A DNA stretch of 8,354 nt from Polyangia bacterium (GCA_030433055.1 JAUILJ010000303.1:1-8354), one strand, 5' to 3'; shown: positions 1 to 7,148, counted from the stretch's first letter. Numbers and translations: made by a program. The notes: generated by a model from the sequence alone, not told the origin.

Positions 1-1662
1 TCACCAGCGCGGCTCATCCTGTTGAAAGCGGGGGTCAAGCTGTTCATCCCGCTCTTGGTGTTCATGGGTGGGCTCATCAAGGGGCTGTTCGTGCGGATCC
101 CGGAACCCGAGGGCTTGTCCCTCACTCCCGAGAACTCTCCCAAGCTGTTCGCCGCGCTGGAGGCGCTGCGCAAGGAGCTGCGGGTCGGCAGGATCGAGCG
201 GGTACTGCTCGTGGGAGACTTCAACGCAGGCGTCGTTGAAGTGCCCCGTTGGTTGATGCTCGGCTCTCGCCGGTTCTTGCTGGTGGGGCTACCGCTGTTG
301 CGCGCGCTCTCGCCTGATGAGTTCCGCAGCGTGCTCGCCCACGAGCTCGGGCACCTCTCCCGCAGACACGCGGGGTTTGGCGCGTGGATCTATCGCGTCC
401 GCCACTCGTGGTCCTACCTCCATGAGCAGCTCGAGGAGCGGGGCGGTGGCGCAGCAGTAGGCTGGTTTCTCAGTCGCTACACGCCGTTCTTCAACGCTTA
501 CACGTTCGTGCTGGGGCGGTCCCAAGAATACGAGGCCGACGCCGCCGCAGCCCAGCTCGCGGGGCCCAAGACGGCGGGCCAGGCGCTGATCCGCGGGGCA
601 TTGAGGGACCGTCAACTGGACGAACACTTCTGGAGGTTCCTGGACGAGCAAGTGAAGCGCCAGCAAGAACCGCCAGGAGATCTCCACCAGGTCATGGATC
701 GCGTGATGCAACAGCCGCTCGGCCCAGAAGCGTCTACCTGGCTCGACGAAGTACTGGAGGTGAAGACGACCTGCGCTGATACGCATCCTGCGCTGGCCGA
801 TCGACTCAACGCGCTGGGGGTCACGCCGGAGGTCCCACCCGAGCTCGAAGAGAACGCAGCCCAACGTTTCCTAGAGGCGGCTACGGTAGCTGAGCTTCAG
901 CACTACCTCAGCGACCAATGGAAGTTCGCGAATATCTCCACGTGGGGTCATCGCCACCAGGAGTTTCAACGCGGCAAGGTGCGCCTCGCCGAACTGGACC
1001 AACTCGATGCCACGCGGGAGCTCAGCGACAGTGAGTTCTTCGAGCGCGCAGATCTGGTAGAGGATCACCGCTCCCCGGACGAAGCGGTCGCATTGCTCCG
1101 AGAACTGGTCGCGCGGGCTCCGGACCACGTTGGAGCCACGCTGAACCTGGGCAGGATCCTGCTGCTCACCCTGGCTCAGGATGAAGGCGAGAGCTGGATC
1201 CGAAAGGCCATGCAGCTCGACCCAGTGGCGGCCTCCATTGGCAGCCGCATGCTGATGGGGTGGCACGCGAAGCACGGCCGCACCCGTGAGGTAGATAACC
1301 TCGAGGAAATAGCGAAGAACGCAGATGCCCACTCTGACGCGATGGACCACGAGCGTAGCAACTGGCTCCTGGGTGATGCGCTCCTGCCCCCCGACCTCTC
1401 GGAGGACGCGACGGCGGCGCTCCGCAGGGAGCTAACCCAACACCCGGGGATCAGTGCCGCGGTGGTCGTGCGAAAGCGTACCCGCTATCGCACGGAAGAG
1501 CCGCTGCACATCATCGGCGTCCAGGGCTTCGGAGACTATGTGGTGCCTCGGCTGGTTGGTGTCCTGGAGCAGCTCGACATCACCGGGATGGTCGAGCTGT
1601 GTGGTGACAAGGACCTGCGCTTCGAGGCAGCGCTCCGCGTGCCCGGCGCACGCCTCCAGTGA
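1..1662 (+). CDS. M48-family zinc metallopeptidase with TPR-like C-terminal tail (5' end outside window)
   Basis: Membrane-associated zinc endopeptidase of the M48 (HtpX/Ste24-like) family, probably in protein quality control; the substrate is unknown. The frame is open to base 1, so the TTG at 22 (residue 1 in this numbering) is probably an internal Leu codon and the true start lies upstream. A hydrophobic stretch at about residues 5-23 looks like a transmembrane segment. The zinc site is HELGH at residues 107-111, two His ligands plus catalytic Glu108, and the third ligand is expected at Glu169 in EYEAD. After the catalytic domain (to about residue 270) comes a tail without peptidase motifs. 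Residues about 334-430 look like paired TPR-type helices (LLRELVARAPDHVGATLNLG, then an AMQLDP helix end). A further C-terminal block at about 473-546 is unassigned. M48 plus TPR resembles BepA in general design, but that protein is periplasmic. Family assignment is secure; role is not. Confidence 0.9.
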   Translation, partial: SPARLILLKAGVKLFIPLLVFMGGLIKGLFVRIPEPEGLSLTPENSPKLFAALEALRKELRVGRIERVLLVGDFNAGVVEVPRWLMLGSRRFLLVGLPLLRALSPDEFRSVLAHELGHLSRRHAGFGAWIYRVRHSWSYLHEQLEERGGGAAVGWFLSRYTPFFNAYTFVLGRSQEYEADAAAAQLAGPKTAGQALIRGALRDRQLDEHFWRFLDEQVKRQQEPPGDLHQVMDRVMQQPLGPEASTWLDEVLEVKTTCADTHPALADRLNALGVTPEVPPELEENAAQRFLEAATVAELQHYLSDQWKFANISTWGHRHQEFQRGKVRLAELDQLDATRELSDSEFFERADLVEDHRSPDEAVALLRELVARAPDHVGATLNLGRILLLTLAQDEGESWIRKAMQLDPVAASIGSRMLMGWHAKHGRTREVDNLEEIAKNADAHSDAMDHERSNWLLGDALLPPDLSEDATAALRRELTQHPGISAAVVVRKRTRYRTEEPLHIIGVQGFGDYVVPRLVGVLEQLDITGMVELCGDKDLRFEAALRVPGARLQ

Positions 1663-1847
1663 TTGTCACTGGCGGTATGCTGGCGGTTTTTGAACGGAGC
1701 AGCTTCGCGCGCTCGTGTTGCCCCTGTCGACCGGCTCCAAGCTAGCGAAATCGGGCTTGGATTGGCCCCGGCTCGCTATTGAACACAATTCAGCAATGCA
1801 CGGATCAGCTGATTTTCGCCCCAAGTAGCACTAGAGCAAGCGGTGAG
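1663..1847. other. Intergenic region upstream of the GMC oxidoreductase
   Basis: This 185-nt gap holds no credible gene. Two features are visible: a short tandem-like duplication of CTGGCGGT (1669-1676 and 1680-1687) just after the peptidase stop, and an inverted repeat at 1736-1761. A weak promoter-like pair, TTGGAT at 1757-1762 and TATTGA at 1777-1782, has only 14 nt between the elements, so I do not call it as a promoter. The GMC promoter probably lies in this gap. Confidence 0.5.
1736..1761. repeat. 7-bp inverted repeat, possible operator or terminator stem
   Basis: TCCAAGC (1736-1742) and GCTTGGA (1755-1761) are perfect inverted copies separated by 12 nt. The sequence could be the stem of a terminator for the upstream peptidase gene, though no T-run follows, or a binding site for a regulator of the downstream GMC gene. 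It lies 86 nt before the GMC start codon. Chance occurrence is quite possible at this arm length. Confidence 0.3.
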
Positions 1848-3452
1848 ATGAGCGACGCGTTCGACCACGACTGGGTGATCATCGGCTCTGGCTTCGGCGG
1901 CAGCGTGTCCGCCCTCAGGCTCGTCGAGAAGGGCTATGACGTCTGTCTGCTCGAGGCCGGCAAGCGCATGGGCCCCGATGATTTTCCCCAGAGCAACTGG
2001 AACGTGAAGCGCTGGCTCTGGGCCCCTGCCCTCGGCTGCCAGGGCCTGTTCCAGATGCAGTTCTTCAAGCACGTGACGGTGCTGGCTGGCGCCGGCTATG
2101 GCGGGGGTAGCCTGACCTACGCGAACACCTTGCCTATCCCGAAGCAGGGCTTCTTCAAGAGCCCCAGCTGGGGCGAGCTGGCGGACTGGGAATCAGAGCT
2201 GATGCCGCACTACCAAACGGCTCGGCGAATGCTCGGCGCCGTGCCCACGCCGTTCCTCACCCCCCCCGACCAACTCCTTAAGGAAATAGCGACAGAGCGC
2301 GGCGCTCCTGAACGGTTCGAGAGCACCCACGTCGCCGTGTACTTCGACAACCCCGGCAAGACGGTGCCAGACCCCTTCTTCGGCGGCAAAGGCCCGGCGC
2401 GAACCGGCTGCATCCGTTGCGGCGCTTGCATGACCGGTTGCAAGCACGGCGCGAAGAATACCCTGGACAAGAACTACCTCTACCTCGCGGAACAGCAGGG
2501 CCTGAAGATTTCCGACGAATCGAAGGTCACCCGCATCCTGCCCCGCGAGGGTGGCGGCTACACTCTGGAGTACGCCAAGGGCGACGCCACCGAGCGCGTA
2601 TCCGCGAGGCAAGTCATCGTAGCTGCCGGCGCGCTCGGCACCAACAAGCTCCTCCTGCGCCAGAAGGCCGACCCAGACGCGCTGCCAAGGCTGTCGGATG
2701 CCCTGGGCACTCAGGTGCGCACTAACTCGGAGTCTTTGATCTTCGTCACGGTGAAGGACCGCCAGCAAGATCTGTCGAAGGGCATCGCCATCGGCAGCAT
2801 CTATCAGATCGACGACAACTCACACCTCGAGGTCGTGCGGTACGGCGAAGGCTCGGGCTTCTTCCGCACCATGCAGATGCCTCACGTCGGAGGCTATAGC
2901 CCAGGGCCGATCAAGCTCTTGCGCGCGTTCCTGCTGTGCATGCTGCATCCCATCAAGATGCTGCGCGCGCTGTTCGTTGGGGACTGGGCGAAGAGCACCA
3001 TCATCTTGCTCTACATGAAGACCGCCGAAGGGACGCTGAGATTCAAGCTCGGGCGCTCGCTGTTCACCGGCTTTCGGCACGGTATGGTCACGGAGCTAGA
3101 AGGCGGAGACGCTCCAACGGCATCGATCCCCGAGGCAACGGAGCTCGCCGAAGCCTTCGCCGAGAAGACCGGCGGCATCCCGTTCAGCGGCTTCACTGAG
3201 ACGTTGTTCAACATCCCCACGACTGCACACATCCTGGGTGGTTGCACCATGGGCACGAACGCGGAACGAGGCGTGATCGACGCCGAGCACCGCGTGTTCG
3301 GCTACGATGGCCTGTACATCATCGATGGCTCAACGATCTCCGCCAATCCTGGCGTGAACCCTTCGCTGACCATCACTGCCCTGGCCGAGCGTGCGATGAG
3401 CCTCATTCCCGCCAAGCAGGCGCTCCCCGGCGAAGCTCACGCCGCTCAGTAG
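1848..3452 (+). CDS. GMC-family FAD-dependent oxidoreductase, cholesterol-oxidase-like, with four-Cys cluster
   Basis: Flavoprotein of the glucose-methanol-choline family (534 aa) that should oxidise an alcohol, plausibly a sterol or other hydrophobic alcohol. The Rossmann motif GSGFGG is at residues 13-18 and the ribose-binding acid Glu36 ends the second strand (VCLLEAG). The C-terminal GMC signatures are AHILGGCTMG, with likely catalytic His461, and NPGVNPSLTITALAER, with Asn504 in the place of the His/Asn partner. Residues 188-198 carry Cys188, Cys191, Cys194 and Cys198 in CxxCxxCxxxC spacing. A hydrophobic/basic stretch at about 353-385 may contact a membrane or a lipid substrate. The frame opens at a TTG at 1779, but the ATG at 1848 puts the FAD motif at the usual N-terminal distance; GGTGAG abuts it and no well-spaced Shine-Dalgarno is seen. 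No Tat or Sec signal is visible, so it is probably cytoplasmic. Substrate assignment is inference. Confidence 0.9.
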   Translation: MSDAFDHDWVIIGSGFGGSVSALRLVEKGYDVCLLEAGKRMGPDDFPQSNWNVKRWLWAPALGCQGLFQMQFFKHVTVLAGAGYGGGSLTYANTLPIPKQGFFKSPSWGELADWESELMPHYQTARRMLGAVPTPFLTPPDQLLKEIATERGAPERFESTHVAVYFDNPGKTVPDPFFGGKGPARTGCIRCGACMTGCKHGAKNTLDKNYLYLAEQQGLKISDESKVTRILPREGGGYTLEYAKGDATERVSARQVIVAAGALGTNKLLLRQKADPDALPRLSDALGTQVRTNSESLIFVTVKDRQQDLSKGIAIGSIYQIDDNSHLEVVRYGEGSGFFRTMQMPHVGGYSPGPIKLLRAFLLCMLHPIKMLRALFVGDWAKSTIILLYMKTAEGTLRFKLGRSLFTGFRHGMVTELEGGDAPTASIPEATELAEAFAEKTGGIPFSGFTETLFNIPTTAHILGGCTMGTNAERGVIDAEHRVFGYDGLYIIDGSTISANPGVNPSLTITALAERAMSLIPAKQALPGEAHAAQ

Positions 3453-3523
3453 TCGTCGGCAACCGGGCGCGTTGCCGCACCGAGGGGCCTCGTGTCCGAG
3501 CCCTGGAGAGTAGTGACCCACGA

Positions 3524-3543
3524 AGCTGGGCGAGGGCCCAGCT
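3524..3543. terminator. Perfect 8-bp hairpin between convergent genes, possible bidirectional terminator
   Basis: AGCTGGGC (3524-3531) and GCCCAGCT (3536-3543) form a perfect GC-rich stem with a four-base GAGG loop. It lies in the 90-nt gap between the GMC stop (3452) and the stop codon of the convergent nitrilase, whose last base is 3543. No clear T-run follows on either strand, so it is not a textbook intrinsic terminator. Its place suggests that it ends or stabilises transcripts from both sides. Confidence 0.5.
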
Positions 3544-4328
3544 CAATCGATCGCGCGCCGGTCCTGCAGCACTGGGAAGCGCTCTCGAGCCTTCTTCACC
3601 AGCGCGGGGGAGAGGTCGGCGTAGAGCGTGGTCTCCGCCATCGCGGCGCTGCACAGGGTTTGACCCAGGGGGTCGATGATCGCGCTGTCGCCGGAGTAGT
3701 CGAGTTCACCGCCACGCCCAACGCGGTTGACGCCGACGACGTAGGCTTGGTTCTCGATCGCGCGCGCCAAGAGCAGCGCCTGCCAGTGGCTGCGCCGCTT
3801 CTCTGGCCAGTTTGCGATCACCACGTAGCAGTCGGTCTGGGGAGCGTTGACCCAGAACTCGTTGGCGAAGCGCAGATCGTAACAGATGAAGAAGCAGCAG
3901 GAGACGCCGTTCACCTCACGCACGAGGAACTCCGTTCCCGCGCGGTAATGTTCGTGTTCGCGAGCGAAGGTGAATGGATGGATCTTCTGGTAGCGGCTGA
4001 GTTCCCCGCTCGGGCTGCTCAAGACCAACGTGTTCGCCGGGCGCCCATCAAGTGTCGCCTCGGAGCCGGCGGCTGCAAGCTCTGGGAATGAGCCGCACAG
4101 CCACACGCCGTGCCGCTTGGCCTGGGCGGCGATGAACTGAGCGCTGGGTCCGGCGTGGGCCTCTGCGATGCGCTCCGTCGCCATGGAGAACCCACAGCTG
4201 AACATCTCAGGCAGCACCACGAGCTGCGCGCCGCACTTCACGCTATCCGCGATGCGCGCTTCGAGCCGCTGGAAGTTCTCCGCTGGGTCCTCCCAAGCGA
4301 TGTCGTACTGAACCGCTGCTACCTTCAT
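3543..4328 (-). CDS. Nitrilase-superfamily omega-amidase (Nit2/YafV-like)
   Basis: Carbon-nitrogen hydrolase (261 aa) expected to deamidate alpha-ketoglutaramate (or ketosuccinamate) to the 2-oxo acid and ammonia in the cytoplasm. The nitrilase triad is complete: Glu41 in VVLPEMF, Lys115 in YQKIHPF and Cys149 in ICYDLRF. The CYDLRF nucleophile elbow, the ANWPEKRRSHWQ block, ARAIENQAYV and YSGDSAIIDPLG are hallmarks of the YafV/Nit2 omega-amidase branch rather than of nitrile-cleaving or carbamoylputrescine enzymes. The chosen ATG (4326-4328) gives MKVAAVQ, the usual nitrilase N-terminus. The frame stays open to 4403, but that start would add 25 atypical residues and overlap the upstream gene. 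Only a weak GAGAG/GGGG lies before the ATG, so translation may be coupled to the aminotransferase, which ends 28 nt upstream. The pairing with that gene supports the omega-amidase role. Confidence 0.9.
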   Translation of the reverse strand: MKVAAVQYDIAWEDPAENFQRLEARIADSVKCGAQLVVLPEMFSCGFSMATERIAEAHAGPSAQFIAAQAKRHGVWLCGSFPELAAAGSEATLDGRPANTLVLSSPSGELSRYQKIHPFTFAREHEHYRAGTEFLVREVNGVSCCFFICYDLRFANEFWVNAPQTDCYVVIANWPEKRRSHWQALLLARAIENQAYVVGVNRVGRGGELDYSGDSAIIDPLGQTLCSAAMAETTLYADLSPALVKKARERFPVLQDRRAID

Positions 4329-4356
4329 CGCCCCGACACTCTCACTGCTGGCCTGT

Positions 4357-5595
4357 TCACGCGCCCGCGCCAGCTGCCGCGGCAGCCCTGTGCGCTTCCG
4401 CACGGAGTTTTTCGATGCTCCCTCGCAGCCGCTCCACGCTCTGCTCGAGCACGCTCTGGGTCTTGCAGAACGCGAAGCGCACCAGCGCGTCCCCCCGGGC
4501 CGGCTCGAGGTAGAACGCGGCGTTGGGGATGGCCACCACGCCAGCCACCCGCGGCAAGATGTGGCACAGCTGGGTCCCGCTCTCGAAGCCCAGGCCCCGA
4601 ATGTCGGCGCAGACGAAGTAGCTGCCCTGGGGCCTGATCACCTGGAAGCCCACGTCACTCAAGCCATCGCACAGCAGGTCCCGACGTGCGCGATACTCGC
4701 TGCGCAACTGGTTGAAGTAGGCATCCCCGAGCTGCAGCGCGTGCGCTACCGCGTGCTGAAACGGTGTCGCGGTGGCGAAGGTGATGAACTGATGCGCGGA
4801 CCTCAGAGCCCGAGTCAGCCCGGGCGGCGCGCACGTCCACCCAACCTTCCAACCGGTGCACGAGAAGGTTTTCCCCGCGGAGCTGATCACCACGGTGCGC
4901 TCGCGCATCCCAGGGAGGCTCGCCAGGCAGATGTGCTCCCCGTCGTAGACCAGGTGCTCATACACCTCGTCGGTCACCGCCAACAGGTTGTGGCGGCGGC
5001 ACAGCTCAGCGATGTGCTCCAGCTCGGCGCGGCTGAAGACCTTGCCCGTTGGGTTGTGCGGAGTGTTGAGCAGGATGAGCCGCGTCTTGCCGCTGATGGC
5101 AGCCTCCAGCTCCGCCGCCGAGTACCCGAAGCCCTCTTTCCCTGGGGATAGTGTCACGACGCGGGAGACGGCACCTGCCATCGCCACGCTGGCCCGGTAC
5201 GAGTCGTAGAACGGCTCGAACATCACGACCTCGTCGCCGGTCTCGCACAGCGCCTGGAGCGCCGCACAGATCGCCTCCGTAGCCCCGGAGTAGACAGTCA
5301 CCTCCGCGTTCGGATCGTATTCGAGGCCTCGATACTGCTTCTGGTGCGCAGCGATCGCCTGGTTGAGCTGTGGTACGCCGAAGCTCCGTGCGTACTGGTT
5401 CTGACCTTCGGCGATGGCCCGCTGCGCGGCCTGTTTCACCGCTTCCGGCGCGTCGAAGTCAGGGAAGCCTTGTCCGAGGTTCAGCGCCTGGTGCTCGATC
5501 GCGAGGCGGGTCATCTCCGCGAAGATCGTCGTGCCAAAACCCTGCAGGCGACTGCTCAAGTACGGCAAGCGGAGGCTCGTCATGGCGCGCAGCAT
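4357..5595 (-). CDS. Class I PLP aminotransferase (glutamine/methionine transaminase type)
   Basis: PLP-dependent fold-type I aminotransferase (412 aa) of the kynurenine/glutamine transaminase K and YbdL group. It probably moves the amino group of glutamine, methionine or an aromatic amino acid to a 2-oxo acid. The N-terminal LNLGQGFPDF signature is typical of this branch. Asn181 in HNPTGK, Asp209 and Tyr212 in TDEVYEH, the Schiff-base Lys242 in SSAGKTFSCTGWK and the carboxylate-binding Arg373 in LVRFAF are all present, so the enzyme should be active. The ATG at 5593-5595 is preferred because GAGGAG lies 4 nt upstream; the Met five codons in (5581-5583) has that site too far away. The last nine residues are an Ala/Gly tail. 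It is the first gene of a two-gene unit with the omega-amidase, consistent with glutamine-driven transamination, for example the final step of methionine salvage. The exact amino donor and oxo-acid cannot be read from sequence. Confidence 0.92.
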   Translation of the reverse strand: MLRAMTSLRLPYLSSRLQGFGTTIFAEMTRLAIEHQALNLGQGFPDFDAPEAVKQAAQRAIAEGQNQYARSFGVPQLNQAIAAHQKQYRGLEYDPNAEVTVYSGATEAICAALQALCETGDEVVMFEPFYDSYRASVAMAGAVSRVVTLSPGKEGFGYSAAELEAAISGKTRLILLNTPHNPTGKVFSRAELEHIAELCRRHNLLAVTDEVYEHLVYDGEHICLASLPGMRERTVVISSAGKTFSCTGWKVGWTCAPPGLTRALRSAHQFITFATATPFQHAVAHALQLGDAYFNQLRSEYRARRDLLCDGLSDVGFQVIRPQGSYFVCADIRGLGFESGTQLCHILPRVAGVVAIPNAAFYLEPARGDALVRFAFCKTQSVLEQSVERLRGSIEKLRAEAHRAAAAAGAGA

Positions 5596-5599
5596 GACA

Positions 5600-5605
5600 C
5601 TCCTC
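5600..5605 (-). promoter_or_regulatory. Ribosome binding site of the aminotransferase
   Basis: GAGGAG on the minus strand lies 4 nt before the ATG at 5595. The spacing is slightly short, but the match to the anti-Shine-Dalgarno is strong, and it decides between the two possible Met starts. Confidence 0.65.
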
Positions 5606-5643
5606 GGCGCGCCGTGAAAGCCGAGCGTCAGGACCGCCCGTGG

Positions 5644-5649
5644 TAGAAT
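5644..5649 (+). promoter_or_regulatory. Candidate -10 element of birA (leaderless transcript?)
   Basis: TAGAAT differs from the TATAAT consensus at one base. It ends 7 nt before the birA ATG, so transcription would begin at about 5656-5657, on or next to the A of the start codon. No good Shine-Dalgarno is present between it and the ATG, which fits a leaderless mRNA. No convincing -35 element is seen at the expected distance, so the call is tentative. The gap to the divergent aminotransferase is only 61 nt, so its promoter must overlap this one or the birA start. Confidence 0.35.
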
Positions 5650-5656
5650 CCGGCCG

Positions 5657-6481
5657 ATGCGCTTTGACGAAGACCTCCTGCAGCGCGAGCTCCGGGCCCT
5701 GCGCGGTGCTCAGCCAAGCCATGGCTTGGGAGCGGCTCTGGCGCCCGCGCTGGGCGTCGCGATTCGGCACTTCGAGCAGATCGGCTCCACGAACGACGAG
5801 GCGATCGAGGCGGCGCGGAGAGGCGCGGAGCACGGCACGTTGTTCATCGCGGACAACCAGACCGCGGGGCGCGGGCGCCGGGGAAGGAGCTGGGCATCCG
5901 CACCCGGCGAGAACCTGCTGTTCAGCCTGCTGTTGCGCCCCAACCTCGACGTGCGCACAGCGAGCCGGCTCACGCTGGCGGTCGGCCTGGCGGTGCGCGA
6001 CGCGGCGCAAGCGTACTCCCGCGATGCCGCGCGCATCAAGTGGCCCAATGACGTCTGGGTTGGAAGAAAGAAGCTTGCGGGTATCCTCGTGGAAAGCCAG
6101 CTGAGCGGCAACCGCCTGGACTCCGTCGTCATCGGTGTCGGCGTCAACGTGCTCAGCCGCGACCTACCCAGCGAGCTTGCAGATTTGGCGACGAGCCTCG
6201 CGCTGTGCGAGGCGCCCGACGGAGCCCCAGAGCTGAGTCGTGAGGGCGTGCTGGCCCGACTATTGATCCAGCTCGAGCGGCGCATCTCGGAATTCGAACA
6301 GCTCGGTCTGGCGGCGATGCTCGATGAGCTCCGCGTGCATGATGCCTTGCTCGGCGCTCGAGTGAAAGTGGATGACAGGCACGGCGTCGCGCGAGGAATC
6401 GACCAAAACGGCGCGCTAGTGCTCGAAGAGGCGGGCGGGAACCTATTCCGCGTAGAAACCGGGACGGTGGAGTTCGCCTGA
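5657..6481 (+). CDS. birA: Biotin--[acetyl-CoA carboxylase] ligase, without DNA-binding domain
   Basis: Cytoplasmic biotin-protein ligase (274 aa). It makes biotinyl-5'-AMP from biotin and ATP and transfers biotin to the acceptor lysine of biotin-dependent carboxylases. The catalytic domain shows GSTNDEA at 43-49, the adenylate-binding glycine loop GRGRRGR at 71-77, KWPNDVWV at 128-135 and KLAGILVE at 139-146; Lys139 corresponds by motif to the active-site Lys of E. coli BirA. The C-terminal 50 or so residues match the small SH3-like domain. Only about 35 residues precede the catalytic core, so there is no winged-helix domain. This is a monofunctional (class I) ligase that cannot repress biotin genes as E. 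coli BirA does. The ATG at 5657 lacks a clear Shine-Dalgarno. It is divergent from the aminotransferase and convergent with the sigma factor gene 73 nt away, so it is probably monocistronic. Confidence 0.95.
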   Translation: MRFDEDLLQRELRALRGAQPSHGLGAALAPALGVAIRHFEQIGSTNDEAIEAARRGAEHGTLFIADNQTAGRGRRGRSWASAPGENLLFSLLLRPNLDVRTASRLTLAVGLAVRDAAQAYSRDAARIKWPNDVWVGRKKLAGILVESQLSGNRLDSVVIGVGVNVLSRDLPSELADLATSLALCEAPDGAPELSREGVLARLLIQLERRISEFEQLGLAAMLDELRVHDALLGARVKVDDRHGVARGIDQNGALVLEEAGGNLFRVETGTVEFA

Positions 6482-6554
6482 CCGGTGCGCGCGGCGGGGA
6501 GGCGGCGCCACGCTTTCAGGCCGATCGGGTCAGGTCCTCCACCAACGCGACCGA

Positions 6555-7142
6555 CTAGGCCGCGCAGAGCGTTTGCTCTCGACCGTCGTCGAGCATCCCA
6601 GCGAGCAAGCGCCGACCACGAAACAAGCGACTCATCACCGTGCCGACCGGCACGCCGAGCTGAGAAGCCGCGTCTTTGTAGCTCTTCTCTTCGATGTCTA
6701 CCAAGGTGACTGCGCTCGCGAACTGACTCGGGATGGAGTCGAGCGCGCTCTGCACCGAGCGGCTCAAGCTCTTCACCACGGGCTCCGGATCGCGCTGGGT
6801 CCATGCGCACGGATCGGTCCCGAGGGAATCGAGGGCGCGGCGCTCGCGTTTGAGCTTGCGACAGCGCGTCACGAACACGCTGAACAAGACCTGGTTGAGC
6901 CAGGCCTTGAGATTGGTCCCCGCCTGGTAGCTGTCCTCGAAGCGCAGCGCGCGCATCCAGGTCTCCTGGACGAGGTCCTGGGCCTCCACTGGGTTTCGCG
7001 TGAGGCGCAGCGCGCGGGAGTCCAGCGCGCCAGACAGGGACGCGAGCTGAGCCCGGAACTCTTCCGCGGCGTGCGATGCGGGCGCGGTGCTCCGGGACTC
7101 TTGAGTCTGGAACGGGGCAACGGGGGTCGACGTTTCAAGCAT
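6555..7142 (-). CDS. ECF-subfamily RNA polymerase sigma factor
   Basis: Alternative sigma factor of the extracytoplasmic-function group (195 aa) that directs RNA polymerase to a stress or signal regulon. Region 2 spans about residues 36-102, with RLTRNPVEAQDLVQETWMRA and GTNLKAWL, the -10 recognition and core-binding helices. Region 4 spans about 128-184, with SYKDAASQLGVPVGTVMSRL forming the -35 recognition helix-turn-helix. No sigma-1.1 or region 3 is present, as expected for ECF proteins. The first 25-30 residues are a low-complexity Ser/Thr/Ala leader. The GTNLKAWL and GTVMSRL..GRRLL wording resembles the SigR/SigH type, which is usually controlled by a zinc-binding anti-sigma factor encoded next to it. 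No such gene is seen here: birA converges downstream and nnrD lies upstream. The start is supported by a strong ribosome binding site. Control may be through the upstream sigma-54-like element or through an unlinked partner. Confidence 0.92.
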   Translation of the reverse strand: MLETSTPVAPFQTQESRSTAPASHAAEEFRAQLASLSGALDSRALRLTRNPVEAQDLVQETWMRALRFEDSYQAGTNLKAWLNQVLFSVFVTRCRKLKRERRALDSLGTDPCAWTQRDPEPVVKSLSRSVQSALDSIPSQFASAVTLVDIEEKSYKDAASQLGVPVGTVMSRLFRGRRLLAGMLDDGREQTLCAA

Positions 7143-7148
7143 TGATGT

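Noticed and set aside
1669..1687. CTGGCGGT direct duplication after the peptidase stop as an insertion footprint
   Set aside because: The copies are 8 bp and 3 nt apart with nothing between them; they are too short to infer transposition.
1779..1847. TTG start of the GMC gene that would add 23 residues
   Set aside because: The extra residues do not resemble the family or a signal peptide, and the ATG at 1848 gives the normal distance to the FAD-binding motif.
2260..2267. Run of eight C within the GMC gene, possible slippage tract
   Set aside because: The frame is intact on both sides and this is not a contingency-type surface gene; one homopolymer in GC-rich DNA is unremarkable.
3492..4091. 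199-residue plus-strand frame opposite the nitrilase
   Set aside because: Antisense shadow of a gene with a complete catalytic triad; it has no motif of its own.
4390..5151. 253-residue plus-strand frame opposite the aminotransferase
   Set aside because: Antisense shadow; composition is His/Arg/Ala-rich with no recognisable domain.
6482..6554. Terminator between convergent birA and the sigma gene
   Set aside because: I looked for a stem-loop and found only short GC-rich self-complementarity without a clear loop or T-run.
5710..6810. 366-residue open frame on the minus strand, opposite birA and into the sigma gene
   Set aside because: It lies antisense to a well-recognised birA, is rich in Arg/Ser/Ala/Pro, has no domain motif and is a typical shadow frame of high-GC coding DNA.
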